From: Cryobacterium lactosi | Lineage (GTDB): Bacteria > Actinomycetota > Actinomycetes > Actinomycetales > Microbacteriaceae | Direction: 5' to 3' | DNA: 64,000 bases | Assembly: GCF_004403945.1 (NCBI RefSeq) | Contig: NZ_SOHM01000030.1 | Location: 62,001-126,000 of the forward strand | Shown: piece by piece, positions 8,224-15,941 of the stretch | Layout of the letters: each line of letters starts with the position of its first letter | How positions within the stretch are numbered: position 1 is the stretch's first letter | Notes under the pieces: generated by a model | Databases searched by the model: none | Told to the model about the DNA's origin: nothing | The model's input: only the letters and a program-made list of their open reading frames with translations | Program-made: the position numbers and the translations under genes

Positions 8224-9402
8224 CTAGCCCTGGATGCAGGTACCGGAACTGACCGCCGTTGAGAGGCCGTCGGCCTGGGCGACGACCGGGGCGACCTCGG
8301 ACATCGTCAGGGCGTAGCCCACGTTGGCGGTGTTGGCGGCCTTGGCGAATATCACGCCGGCCACCCGGCCGTCGACGCTGAGCAGCGGGCCGCCCGACTC
8401 GCCCTGCTGCACATCCGCGGCGAGGGTGTAGACATCCCTGGCGGTGGGGGACTGGCCGTAGATGTCGGCGACGAGCACAGACCCGAGCGACATGACCCGG
8501 GCCGGATCGGAGTCGAACGGCCCACCGAACGGGTAGCCCAGGCTGACGCCCTCGTTGTCCACGGCCAGGTCGCCCTGCATGGTCAGCGGTGCGGCGGACA
8601 GCCCCGGTACGGCGATGATCGCGAGGTCGTCGACGGGGTCGAAGTAGACGATCTCGCCGGTCAGGGCGCCGGCCCCGGGCACCTCCACGACGGCTTCGGT
8701 GACTCCGGCCACGACGTGGGCGTTGGTCATCACCCGCTCGGGGGCGATGACGAAGCCCGAGCCGGACTGGCTCTGACCGCAGGCCACGGCGTTGCCGGTG
8801 ATGCGCAGCACGGATGCCGCGGCCGTGTCGAGCGCGGCATTGTCGAGCTGGGCCTCGGGCAGGGTGGGGCTCTGACCGCCGAACGCATCCGCGATGACGG
8901 GCAGGCCGTCGTCGACGACTGTGGAACGCAGCTGGGCGAGGAAGCTTTTCACCGGGTCGGGGGTGACCGAGTCGATGGTGCGCACCACACCGGAGGAGGC
9001 GATCGCGGAAGTGAGCACCGGGATGCCCAGGGCACCGACGCTGAACGCGACCATCGACATGACGGCCGCCGCGGCGGCCACGCCGATCACGGCGCCGAAG
9101 AGCCTGTCCACGCCGCGCAGCTTGCGGGGCGTGCGACGGCGCAGGGCCAGTCCGATCGACTCGCCGACGGTGAGACCGACGATGACCAGCACCAGCGCCG
9201 CGGCAATGGACGCGGGGGTGCGCCACTCGGCGGCGGGAACCCAGGTGGGCACCAGAGGCACGATGAAGTAGGCGGCGACAGCGCCGGTGACCAGGCCCAG
9301 GATGCCGCTGATGCTGCCGATCAGGCCGCTGCGGTAGCCGGCGCCCAGGCTGGCGACGAGGAGCACCACCAGAATGACGTCGAGGATGACCGATCCCTGC
9401 AT
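8224..9402 (-). CDS. MarP-type membrane-anchored serine protease (CvpA domain plus trypsin-like domain)
   Basis: 392 residues. The first 150 hold four hydrophobic helices of the CvpA/colicin V production fold; the rest is a periplasm-facing chymotrypsin-like protease. The triad is complete: His229 (MTNAHVVAG), Asp259 (DPVDDLAII) and Ser336 (QQGESGGPLL). Cys208 and Cys389 sit where Mycobacterium tuberculosis MarP (Rv3671c) has its redox-sensitive disulfide. MarP is needed for acid and oxidative stress resistance and processes a peptidoglycan hydrolase; a similar envelope-stress role is inferred here. GGGAG lies 6 bases before the ATG. Separated from the decarboxylase by only 42 bases. Confidence 0.9.
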   Translation of the reverse strand: MQGSVILDVILVVLLVASLGAGYRSGLIGSISGILGLVTGAVAAYFIVPLVPTWVPAAEWRTPASIAAALVLVIVGLTVGESIGLALRRRTPRKLRGVDRLFGAVIGVAAAAAVMSMVAFSVGALGIPVLTSAIASSGVVRTIDSVTPDPVKSFLAQLRSTVVDDGLPVIADAFGGQSPTLPEAQLDNAALDTAAASVLRITGNAVACGQSQSGSGFVIAPERVMTNAHVVAGVTEAVVEVPGAGALTGEIVYFDPVDDLAIIAVPGLSAAPLTMQGDLAVDNEGVSLGYPFGGPFDSDPARVMSLGSVLVADIYGQSPTARDVYTLAADVQQGESGGPLLSVDGRVAGVIFAKAANTANVGYALTMSEVAPVVAQADGLSTAVSSGTCIQG

Positions 9403-9492
9403 GCACGCTCCCGGGTGTCTGAACGGCGTTAGATTCGCCGTGATCCAGCCTAAGCGGGCGGCGGCGGGTTTAGCTGGGAAGCCGGCGAGCCG

Positions 9493-9762
9493 TCAGTCGC
9501 GGTGGAGTTCGACGAAGCTCAGCCCGTGCAGGTCGAGGCAGACGGTGTCGCCGGTGTCCACGAGCCGGAGCAAGATCTCCGTGCAGCCGGGGCATCGCAG
9601 CAGCAGGCCGTGCGAGTTGGGGTAGAGCTGCGCGGTGGCCAGGGCGTCGGTGCGGCCGCAGTGCAGACACCGGCCGCGGGCGGTGGTGACGTCGATGGCG
9701 AAGAATTCGCTGAGCGGCCCGGCCGCGGCGTTGCCGTCCAGGTAGTCGGTCACAGCGTGCAC
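9493..9762 (-). CDS. DUF6510 family zinc-ribbon protein
   Basis: 89 residues with two CxxC pairs (Cys32/Cys35 and Cys57/Cys60) that should bind one zinc or iron. The opening DYLDGNAAAGPLSEFF is characteristic of the DUF6510 family found beside flavin reductases and molybdopterin oxidoreductases in actinobacteria. It starts 15 bases after the reductase gene and is the last of a three-gene operon. GTG 9762 is the upstream-most start; GTG 9753 is a plausible alternative. The family has no assigned function; a role in electron transfer or assembly for the operon is an inference from context only. Confidence 0.8.
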   Translation of the reverse strand: MHAVTDYLDGNAAAGPLSEFFAIDVTTARGRCLHCGRTDALATAQLYPNSHGLLLRCPGCTEILLRLVDTGDTVCLDLHGLSFVELHRD

Positions 9763-9777
9763 CTCACGGTGTGCTCC

Positions 9778-10523
9778 TCATGGTGTGCTCCCCATTCCGC
9801 CGTAACGCTCGGTCTTGATCCGGTCGGCGGGGTAGCCGGCCTGCACGAGCCAGTCGGCCACCGTCTCCACGAACGCGGTAGCCCCGCAGATGAAGAAGGC
9901 CGGGTTCGCCGACACCGGCAGCACCGCGATGCTCAGCGCCCGGGCATCCAGCCGCCCAGGCGGAACGGGGCTGCCGGCCGGGGCCTCGCGGGTGTAGACG
10001 TAGGTGACGGTGAGGAGGTCCGATCCGGCGAGCTCGTCGAGCTCGGCGCCGTAGTAGGCCGCGTCGGGGCTCCGCACCGAGTAGAGCAGCCGGAACTCGG
10101 CGGTCGCGCCGGGGGATGCTGGGTCGGCGGCGGCGTGTGCCCGGATCATGGCCATCAGCGGCACCACCCCGGAGCCGCCGGCGATGAGTTGCACGGGGGA
10201 CGGGTCGGCCGGGTCCCAGACGAACCAGCCGCCCACCGGGCCGCGCACCTCGAGTTGGTCGCCGACCGAAACGCCGTGCACAAGGTAGGGCGACACCTCG
10301 CCCTCGTCCAGTTCCTCCACGGTGAGTTCGAGTTCGTCGCCGGGCAGCGCCGACGCCACCGAGTACGAGCGCACCGCGGTGTAGCCATCCGGGGCGGTGA
10401 GGCGCACGTCGACGTGCTGGCCGGCCCGGTGTCCGGTCAGGCCCGGCAGCCGCAACCGCAGGGTGCGCGCGGTCCGGGTCTCCTGACTCACTCCGATCAC
10501 CTCCGCCACTCTCCAGCCGGTTC

Positions 10524-10527
<4 letters not shown>
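9778..10527 (-). CDS. Ferredoxin/flavodoxin-NADP reductase-like FAD oxidoreductase
   Basis: 249-residue soluble two-domain flavin reductase. The FAD-binding barrel carries RSYSVAS (Arg53-Ser56 contact the flavin phosphate and isoalloxazine). The nucleotide-binding half has GGSGVVPLM (from residue 117), FICGATAF and the C-terminal YGGMG. No iron-sulfur domain is attached. The start GTG 10527 overlaps the stop of the molybdopterin enzyme by 4 bases (GTGA), so translation is coupled. The inferred role is to pass electrons from NAD(P)H to the molybdenum enzyme encoded just upstream, replacing the membrane heme subunit (MsrQ/YedZ) of the E. coli system. Confidence 0.85.
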
Positions 10528-11117
<590 letters not shown>

Positions 11118-11165
11118 GAGGTTCCTTTCGCTTGGCGGAAGCCTAATGGAGCATCGGCGCCCGGT

Positions 11166-11756
11166 CTACGGGGCCGCGGTTCCCGCGGCCAGTCCCACCA
11201 GCAACAAGGCGACATTGATCAGCAGAACCGCCGTGAGCACGATCTGCAGCCAGACATACCGCTGAGCGAGGATCGAGAGTCCGCTGAGCAGGGCGGCAAA
11301 CGGCAGCGCCCAGGGGACGATCAGGATGAGTGCGAGCAGAAATGCGCCAGAACTGTCCAGGGGCAATGCAATCGCGGAGGCCCCGGCGATCGCCAGCACC
11401 ACCACACCGAGGTCGCCCCACACCACTCGGGATGCCGAGTCGGACGACCGGAAGACCGAGCTGCTCAGGATCCTGCAGACGGCGCCGAGGGCGAGGAATG
11501 CCAGGGCCTGCACCACGTCGAGGTAGATCCAGGGGAATCGGCTCCATTCGCCGCGGCCGCTTAGCTGCAGGACCATGAGTATGAACCCGCCGAGGTGATA
11601 GCTCAGGGCTGCCGACATGACGCTCGTGTACCAGGACTGTGTGAACCGGGACTGTGTGAACCAGGACTGTGTGAACCGGGACTGTGTGAACCGGGACTGT
11701 GTGAATCGGAACGGCGTAGCGCGGCCAGGACGTTCGCCTTCCAGTCTTTCGCTCAC
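11166..11756 (-). CDS. Small membrane protein with N-terminal 5-residue repeats
   Basis: 196 residues. Residues 16-42 are a repeat of FTQSR/FTQSW units created by a 15-bp tandem repeat. From residue 47 four or five hydrophobic segments follow, so the rest is an inner-membrane protein. I do not recognise the family. Start GTG 11756 is favoured by AAAGG 8 bases upstream, but ATG 11618 directly after the repeats would give a 150-residue protein without them and has only a weak GAG. Because the repeat unit is a multiple of three and free of stops in several frames, the repeat itself does not help choose. It lies 48 bases downstream of the redox operon's first gene on the same strand, upstream in transcription order. 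Confidence 0.6.
   Translation of the reverse strand: MSERLEGERPGRATPFRFTQSRFTQSRFTQSWFTQSRFTQSWYTSVMSAALSYHLGGFILMVLQLSGRGEWSRFPWIYLDVVQALAFLALGAVCRILSSSVFRSSDSASRVVWGDLGVVVLAIAGASAIALPLDSSGAFLLALILIVPWALPFAALLSGLSILAQRYVWLQIVLTAVLLINVALLLVGLAAGTAAP
11641..11700. repeat. Four tandem 15-bp units, GTGAACCGGGACTGT
   Basis: Units at 11641-11655, 11656-11670, 11671-11685 and 11686-11700 are identical except one A/G change in the second. Partial units flank them (about 11631-11640 and 11701-11709). They code for FTQSR-type repeats on the minus strand and are stop-free in other frames. Confidence 0.92.
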
Positions 11757-11812
11757 GCCTCAGCCTTTCACACCGCCGCGCGCCGGAGGGGCGCACTTTC
11801 AGTGACGCGTGA

Positions 11813-13306
11813 TCAGAACGGAGGCGGACCGGGCGGCGGGCTGTCGTAGGTGGTGGGGGTGTTGGTCGCCGGGTCGTTGGTGGCGGTGCCGAGGATGGCT
11901 GGGTCGTGGGTGGCGGGGTCGCAGGTGGCGGGGTCGTAGGTGATGGGGTCGGTGTTGGCCGGCGCGGAGGTGTATTTTCTGCCGGCGGGGGTGGTCCAGG
12001 TGAGGGCGCCGCCGGGGCCTTGGTTGGTGGTGAAGCTGGATTGGTGTTTGAGGCGGTGGCAGGGTGTGCAGAGGTGGACGAGGTTGTCCACGTCGGTGGG
12101 GCCGCCGGTGTTCCAGGGCCTGGTGTGGTCGATTTCGCTGAGGGTGGCGCGGCGGGTGCAGCCGATTCCTTGGCAGGTTCGGTCGCGGGCGTCGAGGTAG
12201 CGGCGCATATCCGCCGGTGGGGTGTATTGCTCGCGGCCCATGCTCAGTCGGCAGCCGGTCTCGGGGTGGGTGAGGATACGGCTCCAGCTGGTGGCGGTGC
12301 CGGCGATGCGGCGGGCGGTCTCGGGGTCGATCGGGCCGTAGCCCTCAAGGATCGCGGGTTCGTCGCTGCGACCCAGCAGCGTCAGTGCCGGGACGGTGAG
12401 GTGCACGGTGCCGCGGATGCCGTGGCCCAGCCCGGCCGGGCCGACGCCGTCTAGGAGCAGGTCGCGGTACGCGTCTGCGCGGCGCTGGTCCTTGGTACGG
12501 GGCTCGGCGGTGCCGGTCGGGCCGCTGCCGATCGGGTCAGTGCTGGATGGGCCGGTGCTGGTCGGGTCAGCGCCGGGTGCCGAGGCCTCGGCGCTGGTGT
12601 CGGTGTCGAGGGTGGTGGCGATGCGGCTGAGCCTGTCGTAGATCGCCTGGGCGTCCTCGGCTTTCAAGTAGGCGTTCAGCCACGCCATACCGTCGGCGTC
12701 GGGGTGGAGCACCAGCCTTCGTGTGACGAAGCCGGCGTCGGCGCGGGTCTGCAAGGGCACCGGGTGCATCCGCTCCAGGATCCGGCCGGCGACCCGGACG
12801 AACTGGGTGGAGGTGAGTTTCTCCGCTGCGGGCAGCACCTTCGTTTCGAACGCGGGCAGGATCTCCTCGGGCACCCCGTCGGTGAGATCGAGCATCTTCA
12901 GTGCGTGACCCCAGGTGATGCTGCCGCGAGCCAACGCGGCGTGGAACTGGGGTAGTTGGTCGGTGAGGCGGACGGCGTTGAACACCATGATCCCCGCCGT
13001 GCTCGCCTTCACCCGCAACGCCCCCGCGGCCTCGGCGGCCATGCACCGGCGAGCCAATTCCTCGTCGTCCCAGGCGGGGCCGTGCGCGCCGGTGTCGGGG
13101 TCGTTCCGGCCGGACTCGACCGGGTCACCGCAGAGGCCCGCGATGATCCGCGGGTCGTGGCCGAGCCGGTCCAGCTCGGCCAGCAGCCGGGTGCGCTGCG
13201 CGTAGCACGCGGCCAGCGCCTTCTCGTTGGTGATCAGCGGGTCGATCACCGCGCTGATCGCCGCCGCTATCGGGTCTACTCCGGGTGTGGCATCTGAGGT
13301 GGCCAT
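11813..13306 (-). CDS. DUF222 / HNH endonuclease (13E12 repeat family)
   Basis: 497 residues. An N-terminal helical DUF222 domain spans about residues 10-230. A low-complexity DPTSTG linker follows, then a conserved region and an HNH nuclease near residues 370-430: two Cys pairs (CQGIGC and CTPC), the SEIDHTRPW histidine, the NL of the Asn strand and a final CHRLKH. The C-terminal 70 residues are 5-residue DPATx repeats. The family is multicopy in actinobacteria and sometimes called the 13E12 repeat family; its job is unproven, though mobility or DNA processing is suspected. All motifs look intact, so it is not a decayed copy. It stands alone on the minus strand. Confidence 0.88.
   Translation of the reverse strand: MATSDATPGVDPIAAAISAVIDPLITNEKALAACYAQRTRLLAELDRLGHDPRIIAGLCGDPVESGRNDPDTGAHGPAWDDEELARRCMAAEAAGALRVKASTAGIMVFNAVRLTDQLPQFHAALARGSITWGHALKMLDLTDGVPEEILPAFETKVLPAAEKLTSTQFVRVAGRILERMHPVPLQTRADAGFVTRRLVLHPDADGMAWLNAYLKAEDAQAIYDRLSRIATTLDTDTSAEASAPGADPTSTGPSSTDPIGSGPTGTAEPRTKDQRRADAYRDLLLDGVGPAGLGHGIRGTVHLTVPALTLLGRSDEPAILEGYGPIDPETARRIAGTATSWSRILTHPETGCRLSMGREQYTPPADMRRYLDARDRTCQGIGCTRRATLSEIDHTRPWNTGGPTDVDNLVHLCTPCHRLKHQSSFTTNQGPGGALTWTTPAGRKYTSAPANTDPITYDPATCDPATHDPAILGTATNDPATNTPTTYDSPPPGPPPF
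11891..11950. repeat. Four tandem 15-bp units at the 3' end of the HNH gene
   Basis: Units at 11891-11905, 11906-11920, 11921-11935 and 11936-11950, ending GGGGTC or TGGGTC, are imperfect copies. They encode DPATH, DPATC and DPITY on the minus strand. Confidence 0.8.
12519..12578. repeat. Degenerate 15-bp repeats in the HNH gene linker
   Basis: Four 15-base segments starting GGGCCG or GGGTCA (12519, 12534, 12549, 12564) alternate in type, so period 30 is stronger than period 15. They encode the TGPSS/TDPIG linker between DUF222 and HNH regions. Confidence 0.55.
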
Positions 13307-13396
13307 AGGGACAGTGAATCACCCGCCACCGGCACTCCCAGGCCCGAAAAGACAGCCGTGGACAAGTGCTGAAGAGACCGGCCTGTGGAGGAGGGC

Positions 13397-13774
13397 CTAC
13401 GCCTCCCGGGCGCAGTCGATACACAGCTCGGCGGCCGGCCGGGCCTCCAGCCGCTCGCGCCCGATCGGCTCGCCCCGGCGCAGGCAGATCCCGTAGCTGC
13501 CGTCGTCGATGCGCACCAAGGCCGCGTCGATGGCCGCCAGGGACGCGGTCAGCTCGGCGTGCACCCCCGCGCGCAGCGACCACTCGTCGGAGAGCGTCGG
13601 GCCCTCGGGGTCGTGCTCGTCATCGGCATCCCCGCCGCTGCGGGCGGCGCGCACGGCATTCAGGGTGTCACCCTGCCGGCTCAGCTCGAGCAGGAGGTCA
13701 CGCCGCCGGCGTCCGAGCACGTCTTCGAAATAGCCGACCGCCGCGGCCGTCAGCGGCAGTGCTCGGCCGGCCAC
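13397..13774 (-). CDS. TraR/DksA family zinc-finger protein with an incomplete cysteine set
   Basis: 125 residues: a coiled-coil half with DGSYGICLRRGEPIGRERLE and LCIDC at the C terminus. DksA/TraR proteins bind RNA polymerase through the secondary channel and alter initiation. The four zinc ligands are normally CxxC...CxxC; here the first pair reads CLRR, so the second ligand is arginine and only three cysteines remain. GTG 13774 begins 2 bases after the stop of the membrane molybdopterin gene, so expression is probably coupled, and no ribosome binding site is visible. A longer frame exists upstream but lies inside that gene and is a shadow. Confidence 0.75.
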   Translation of the reverse strand: MAGRALPLTAAAVGYFEDVLGRRRRDLLLELSRQGDTLNAVRAARSGGDADDEHDPEGPTLSDEWSLRAGVHAELTASLAAIDAALVRIDDGSYGICLRRGEPIGRERLEARPAAELCIDCAREA

Positions 13775-13776
13775 GA

Positions 13777-15438
13777 TCAGGAGACCGAGACGCTGATCTC
13801 GTGCAGACCCGTGGCACCGTCCGGCGCGACATCCGCGAGCTTGCTGGTCTGCACCAGGCCCTCGGCATCCGTCGCACGAACCCGGATCGTGTGGGAGCCG
13901 CTCGGGGCGTCCCAGTCCCAGCGCCACTGGCGCCAGGTGTCGACGGAGATCGCGTCGGCGAGGGTCGCGGGGTTCCAGTCGCCGTCGTCCACCTGCACGT
14001 CGACGGCGGAGATGCCCACGTGCTGGCTCCATGCCACGCCGGCCACCGTCACTGTGCCGGCGTCGACGGTCGCGTTCTCGCGGGGCACATCCACCCGGCT
14101 CGACAGCTTCACCGGACCCTTTTCCGACCAGCCGCGGGTGGACCAGTAGGCCGTTTCCTGGTCGAACCGGGTGACCACCAGCTCGGTGACCCACTTGGTC
14201 GCCGACACGTAGCCGTACAGGCCGGGCACCACCATCCGCACCGGGTAACCGTGTTCCAGCGGCAACGGATCGCCGTTCATACCCACCGCGAGAATCGAAT
14301 TGCGGTCGTCGGTGAGCGCCTCGATCGGCGTGCTCGCCGTCCAGCCGTCCTGGCTGCGGGAGAGCACCATGTCGGCGTCGGCGCGGGGCTTGGCCCGGGC
14401 GAGCAGCTCGCGGATCGGGTATCCCAGCCAGACCGCGTTGCCGATCAGGTCACCGCCCACGTAGTTCGACACACAGGCCAGCGTGGTGGTGCTCTCCTCC
14501 AACGGTAGGGCCAGCAGCTCGGCGAAATCGATCTCCACCTCGTTCTCGACCATGCCGCTGATCTTCAGGGTCCAGGTCGACGGGTCGACCCGGGGCACCG
14601 AGAGAGCGGTGTCGATGCGGTAGAACTCCGCGTTGGGCGTGATGATCGGCGTGAGACCGTCGACCGCGAACGACGCCCCGGCGGGGATGGCCGCACCCGG
14701 CACCGTCGGAGCCGGCAGGGTGAACAGCGCCCGCGCCGCATCCGCTGCCCTGCTGCCGGCGGTGAGCAGCTGGCCGCCGAGCGCCGCGAGCACGCCGACG
14801 CCCGCGCTGACGCCCGTGTAGGCGAGAAACTTGCGTCGGTCCAGCGCGGCCCGAGAGGCCGCCGCCGGGGTGACGGAGGCCGGCCGGCCGGCGTCAACGG
14901 AGGCCGCCGCGGCCGCTTCAGCCGGAGCCCGGCTGGTCTGCAGGCGCCGGGTCAGCATGCTCAGCACCAGGGCGGCGACCAGCATCGCCAGCACCGGTGG
15001 GACGGCGTCGAACGGGGATGCTCCGGCGCGGGTGAGCGCGGCCGCCAGCGCCACCAGACCCGCGGCCACGATCACGTACCGGCCGAACGGCGGCCGACGG
15101 TATTCCAGAATGCCGGCCAGCGCCGCCAGGGCCGCTGCGACCAGTGCGATGAAGACCACCAGGGCGACCTTGTCGGCGGTGCCGAACAGCGAGATCACGA
15201 GCTCCTTGGCCCAGGCCGGAGCCAGATCGATCAGGAGCGCGCCGACGACCAGCACCGGGCTGGCACCCGGTGCGATGAGCCCGGCGACCAACTCGGCCAG
15301 GCCGAAACCGGCCAGCACAGCGGCCAGACCGGCCACAGCAGCCAGCCAGGTCGTTTCCCGGCCGCGGGCGGCTGCCGGGCCGGACGATGAATCGCCGGGC
15401 GAAGCCGATGCCGACGGGGGAGACAGCGGGCTGGACAT
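13777..15438 (-). CDS. Membrane-anchored sulfite oxidase-family molybdopterin oxidoreductase
   Basis: 553 residues. The first 170 hold four or five hydrophobic helices. A twin-arginine-like LDRRKFLAYTG followed by a hydrophobic stretch (about residues 196-225) then leads to an extracytoplasmic molybdopterin domain. Cys322 in TTLACVSNYVGG is the molybdenum ligand; EHGYPVRMVVPGLYGY and ATKWVTELVV are typical. The C terminus is the Ig-like dimerisation domain (VAWSQHVGISAVDVQVDDG). The family oxidises sulfite or reduces S- and N-oxides; the substrate is not resolved. Start ATG 15438 is supported by a TATGCT box 6 bases upstream. Followed directly by the DksA-like gene. Confidence 0.87.
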   Translation of the reverse strand: MSSPLSPPSASASPGDSSSGPAAARGRETTWLAAVAGLAAVLAGFGLAELVAGLIAPGASPVLVVGALLIDLAPAWAKELVISLFGTADKVALVVFIALVAAALAALAGILEYRRPPFGRYVIVAAGLVALAAALTRAGASPFDAVPPVLAMLVAALVLSMLTRRLQTSRAPAEAAAAASVDAGRPASVTPAAASRAALDRRKFLAYTGVSAGVGVLAALGGQLLTAGSRAADAARALFTLPAPTVPGAAIPAGASFAVDGLTPIITPNAEFYRIDTALSVPRVDPSTWTLKISGMVENEVEIDFAELLALPLEESTTTLACVSNYVGGDLIGNAVWLGYPIRELLARAKPRADADMVLSRSQDGWTASTPIEALTDDRNSILAVGMNGDPLPLEHGYPVRMVVPGLYGYVSATKWVTELVVTRFDQETAYWSTRGWSEKGPVKLSSRVDVPRENATVDAGTVTVAGVAWSQHVGISAVDVQVDDGDWNPATLADAISVDTWRQWRWDWDAPSGSHTIRVRATDAEGLVQTSKLADVAPDGATGLHEISVSVS

Positions 15439-15444
15439 GGCCCC

Positions 15445-15450
15445 AGCATA
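15445..15450 (-). promoter_or_regulatory. Putative -10 box before the membrane molybdopterin gene
   Basis: Minus strand TATGCT, 6 bases before ATG 15438, no Shine-Dalgarno; leaderless configuration. Confidence 0.5.
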
Positions 15451-15562
15451 GATTCGCACGCTGGGAGATATGCGGGGAATCGTGCGGGATCGGCCTTACG
15501 AAAGGCTTACGGGAGCCCGGGTTACCGCCATGTTACGAACACGAAAACGTTGCGGGAACGGG

Positions 15563-15592
15563 TTGGCAGACGAGGGGTGCCGGTTCTACGGT
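15563..15592 (+). promoter_or_regulatory. Candidate sigma-A-type promoter of the glucan operon
   Basis: TTGGCA (15563-15568) and TACGGT (15587-15592) are 18 bases apart. Transcription from here would leave about 340 untranslated bases before the glycosyltransferase ATG. Call rests on consensus match alone. Confidence 0.4.
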
Positions 15593-15941
15593 GATATCTA
15601 CCCGCCACGACGAACGGTCGAACCCGACCTCCCCGTTTGTCGTCAACGCCGTCCCTGGCGCCTCGCCGTTCCATCCGCATCCCGATCCCTCGTGGATCCC
15701 GATCTCGATAGATCCCGCGACACCCGGACACCGAAGCCCACCGCCCACCCGTCAGCACCCATTGCCGGATGGTTTCCGGCGTGCGCTCCCGGATCAATCG
15801 ACCAGCTCTTCGAACCAGCTCCTCGGCCCCACCCGTGACCTCCCCGGCCACGCTTGCGTTCAGCACTAGCACCGCGAACCTCGCCCGAGACCCCGTTCGC
15901 GAACCCCGGACCCCAGAATCCGGCACCGAAAAGAGAGACGG
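15593..15941 (+). other. Long untranslated leader of the glucan operon
   Basis: No convincing gene lies between 15439 and 15941; the open frames there are rich in Arg, Pro and Ser and look like shadows. If the promoter at 15563 is right, this is a leader of about 350 bases. I could not match it to a c-di-GMP or c-di-AMP riboswitch. An AGAGAG ribosome binding site lies just before the ATG. Confidence 0.4.

Noticed and set aside
11641..11700. CRISPR array
   Set aside because: Units of 15 bases are contiguous with no unique spacers; they are coding tandem repeats.
11813..13306. Mobile element carrying the HNH gene
   Set aside because: No terminal repeats, target duplication or transposase around it; these genes are dispersed but not clearly mobile.
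15470..15838. A 122-residue open frame in the leader before the glycosyltransferase
   Set aside because: Arg/Pro-rich, no ribosome binding site of quality and no recognisable fold; likely random.
15460..15941. c-di-AMP or c-di-GMP riboswitch before the glucan operon
   Set aside because: I could not fit the conserved core of either class; GGGTGCC and CGAACCCGA fragments alone are not enough.
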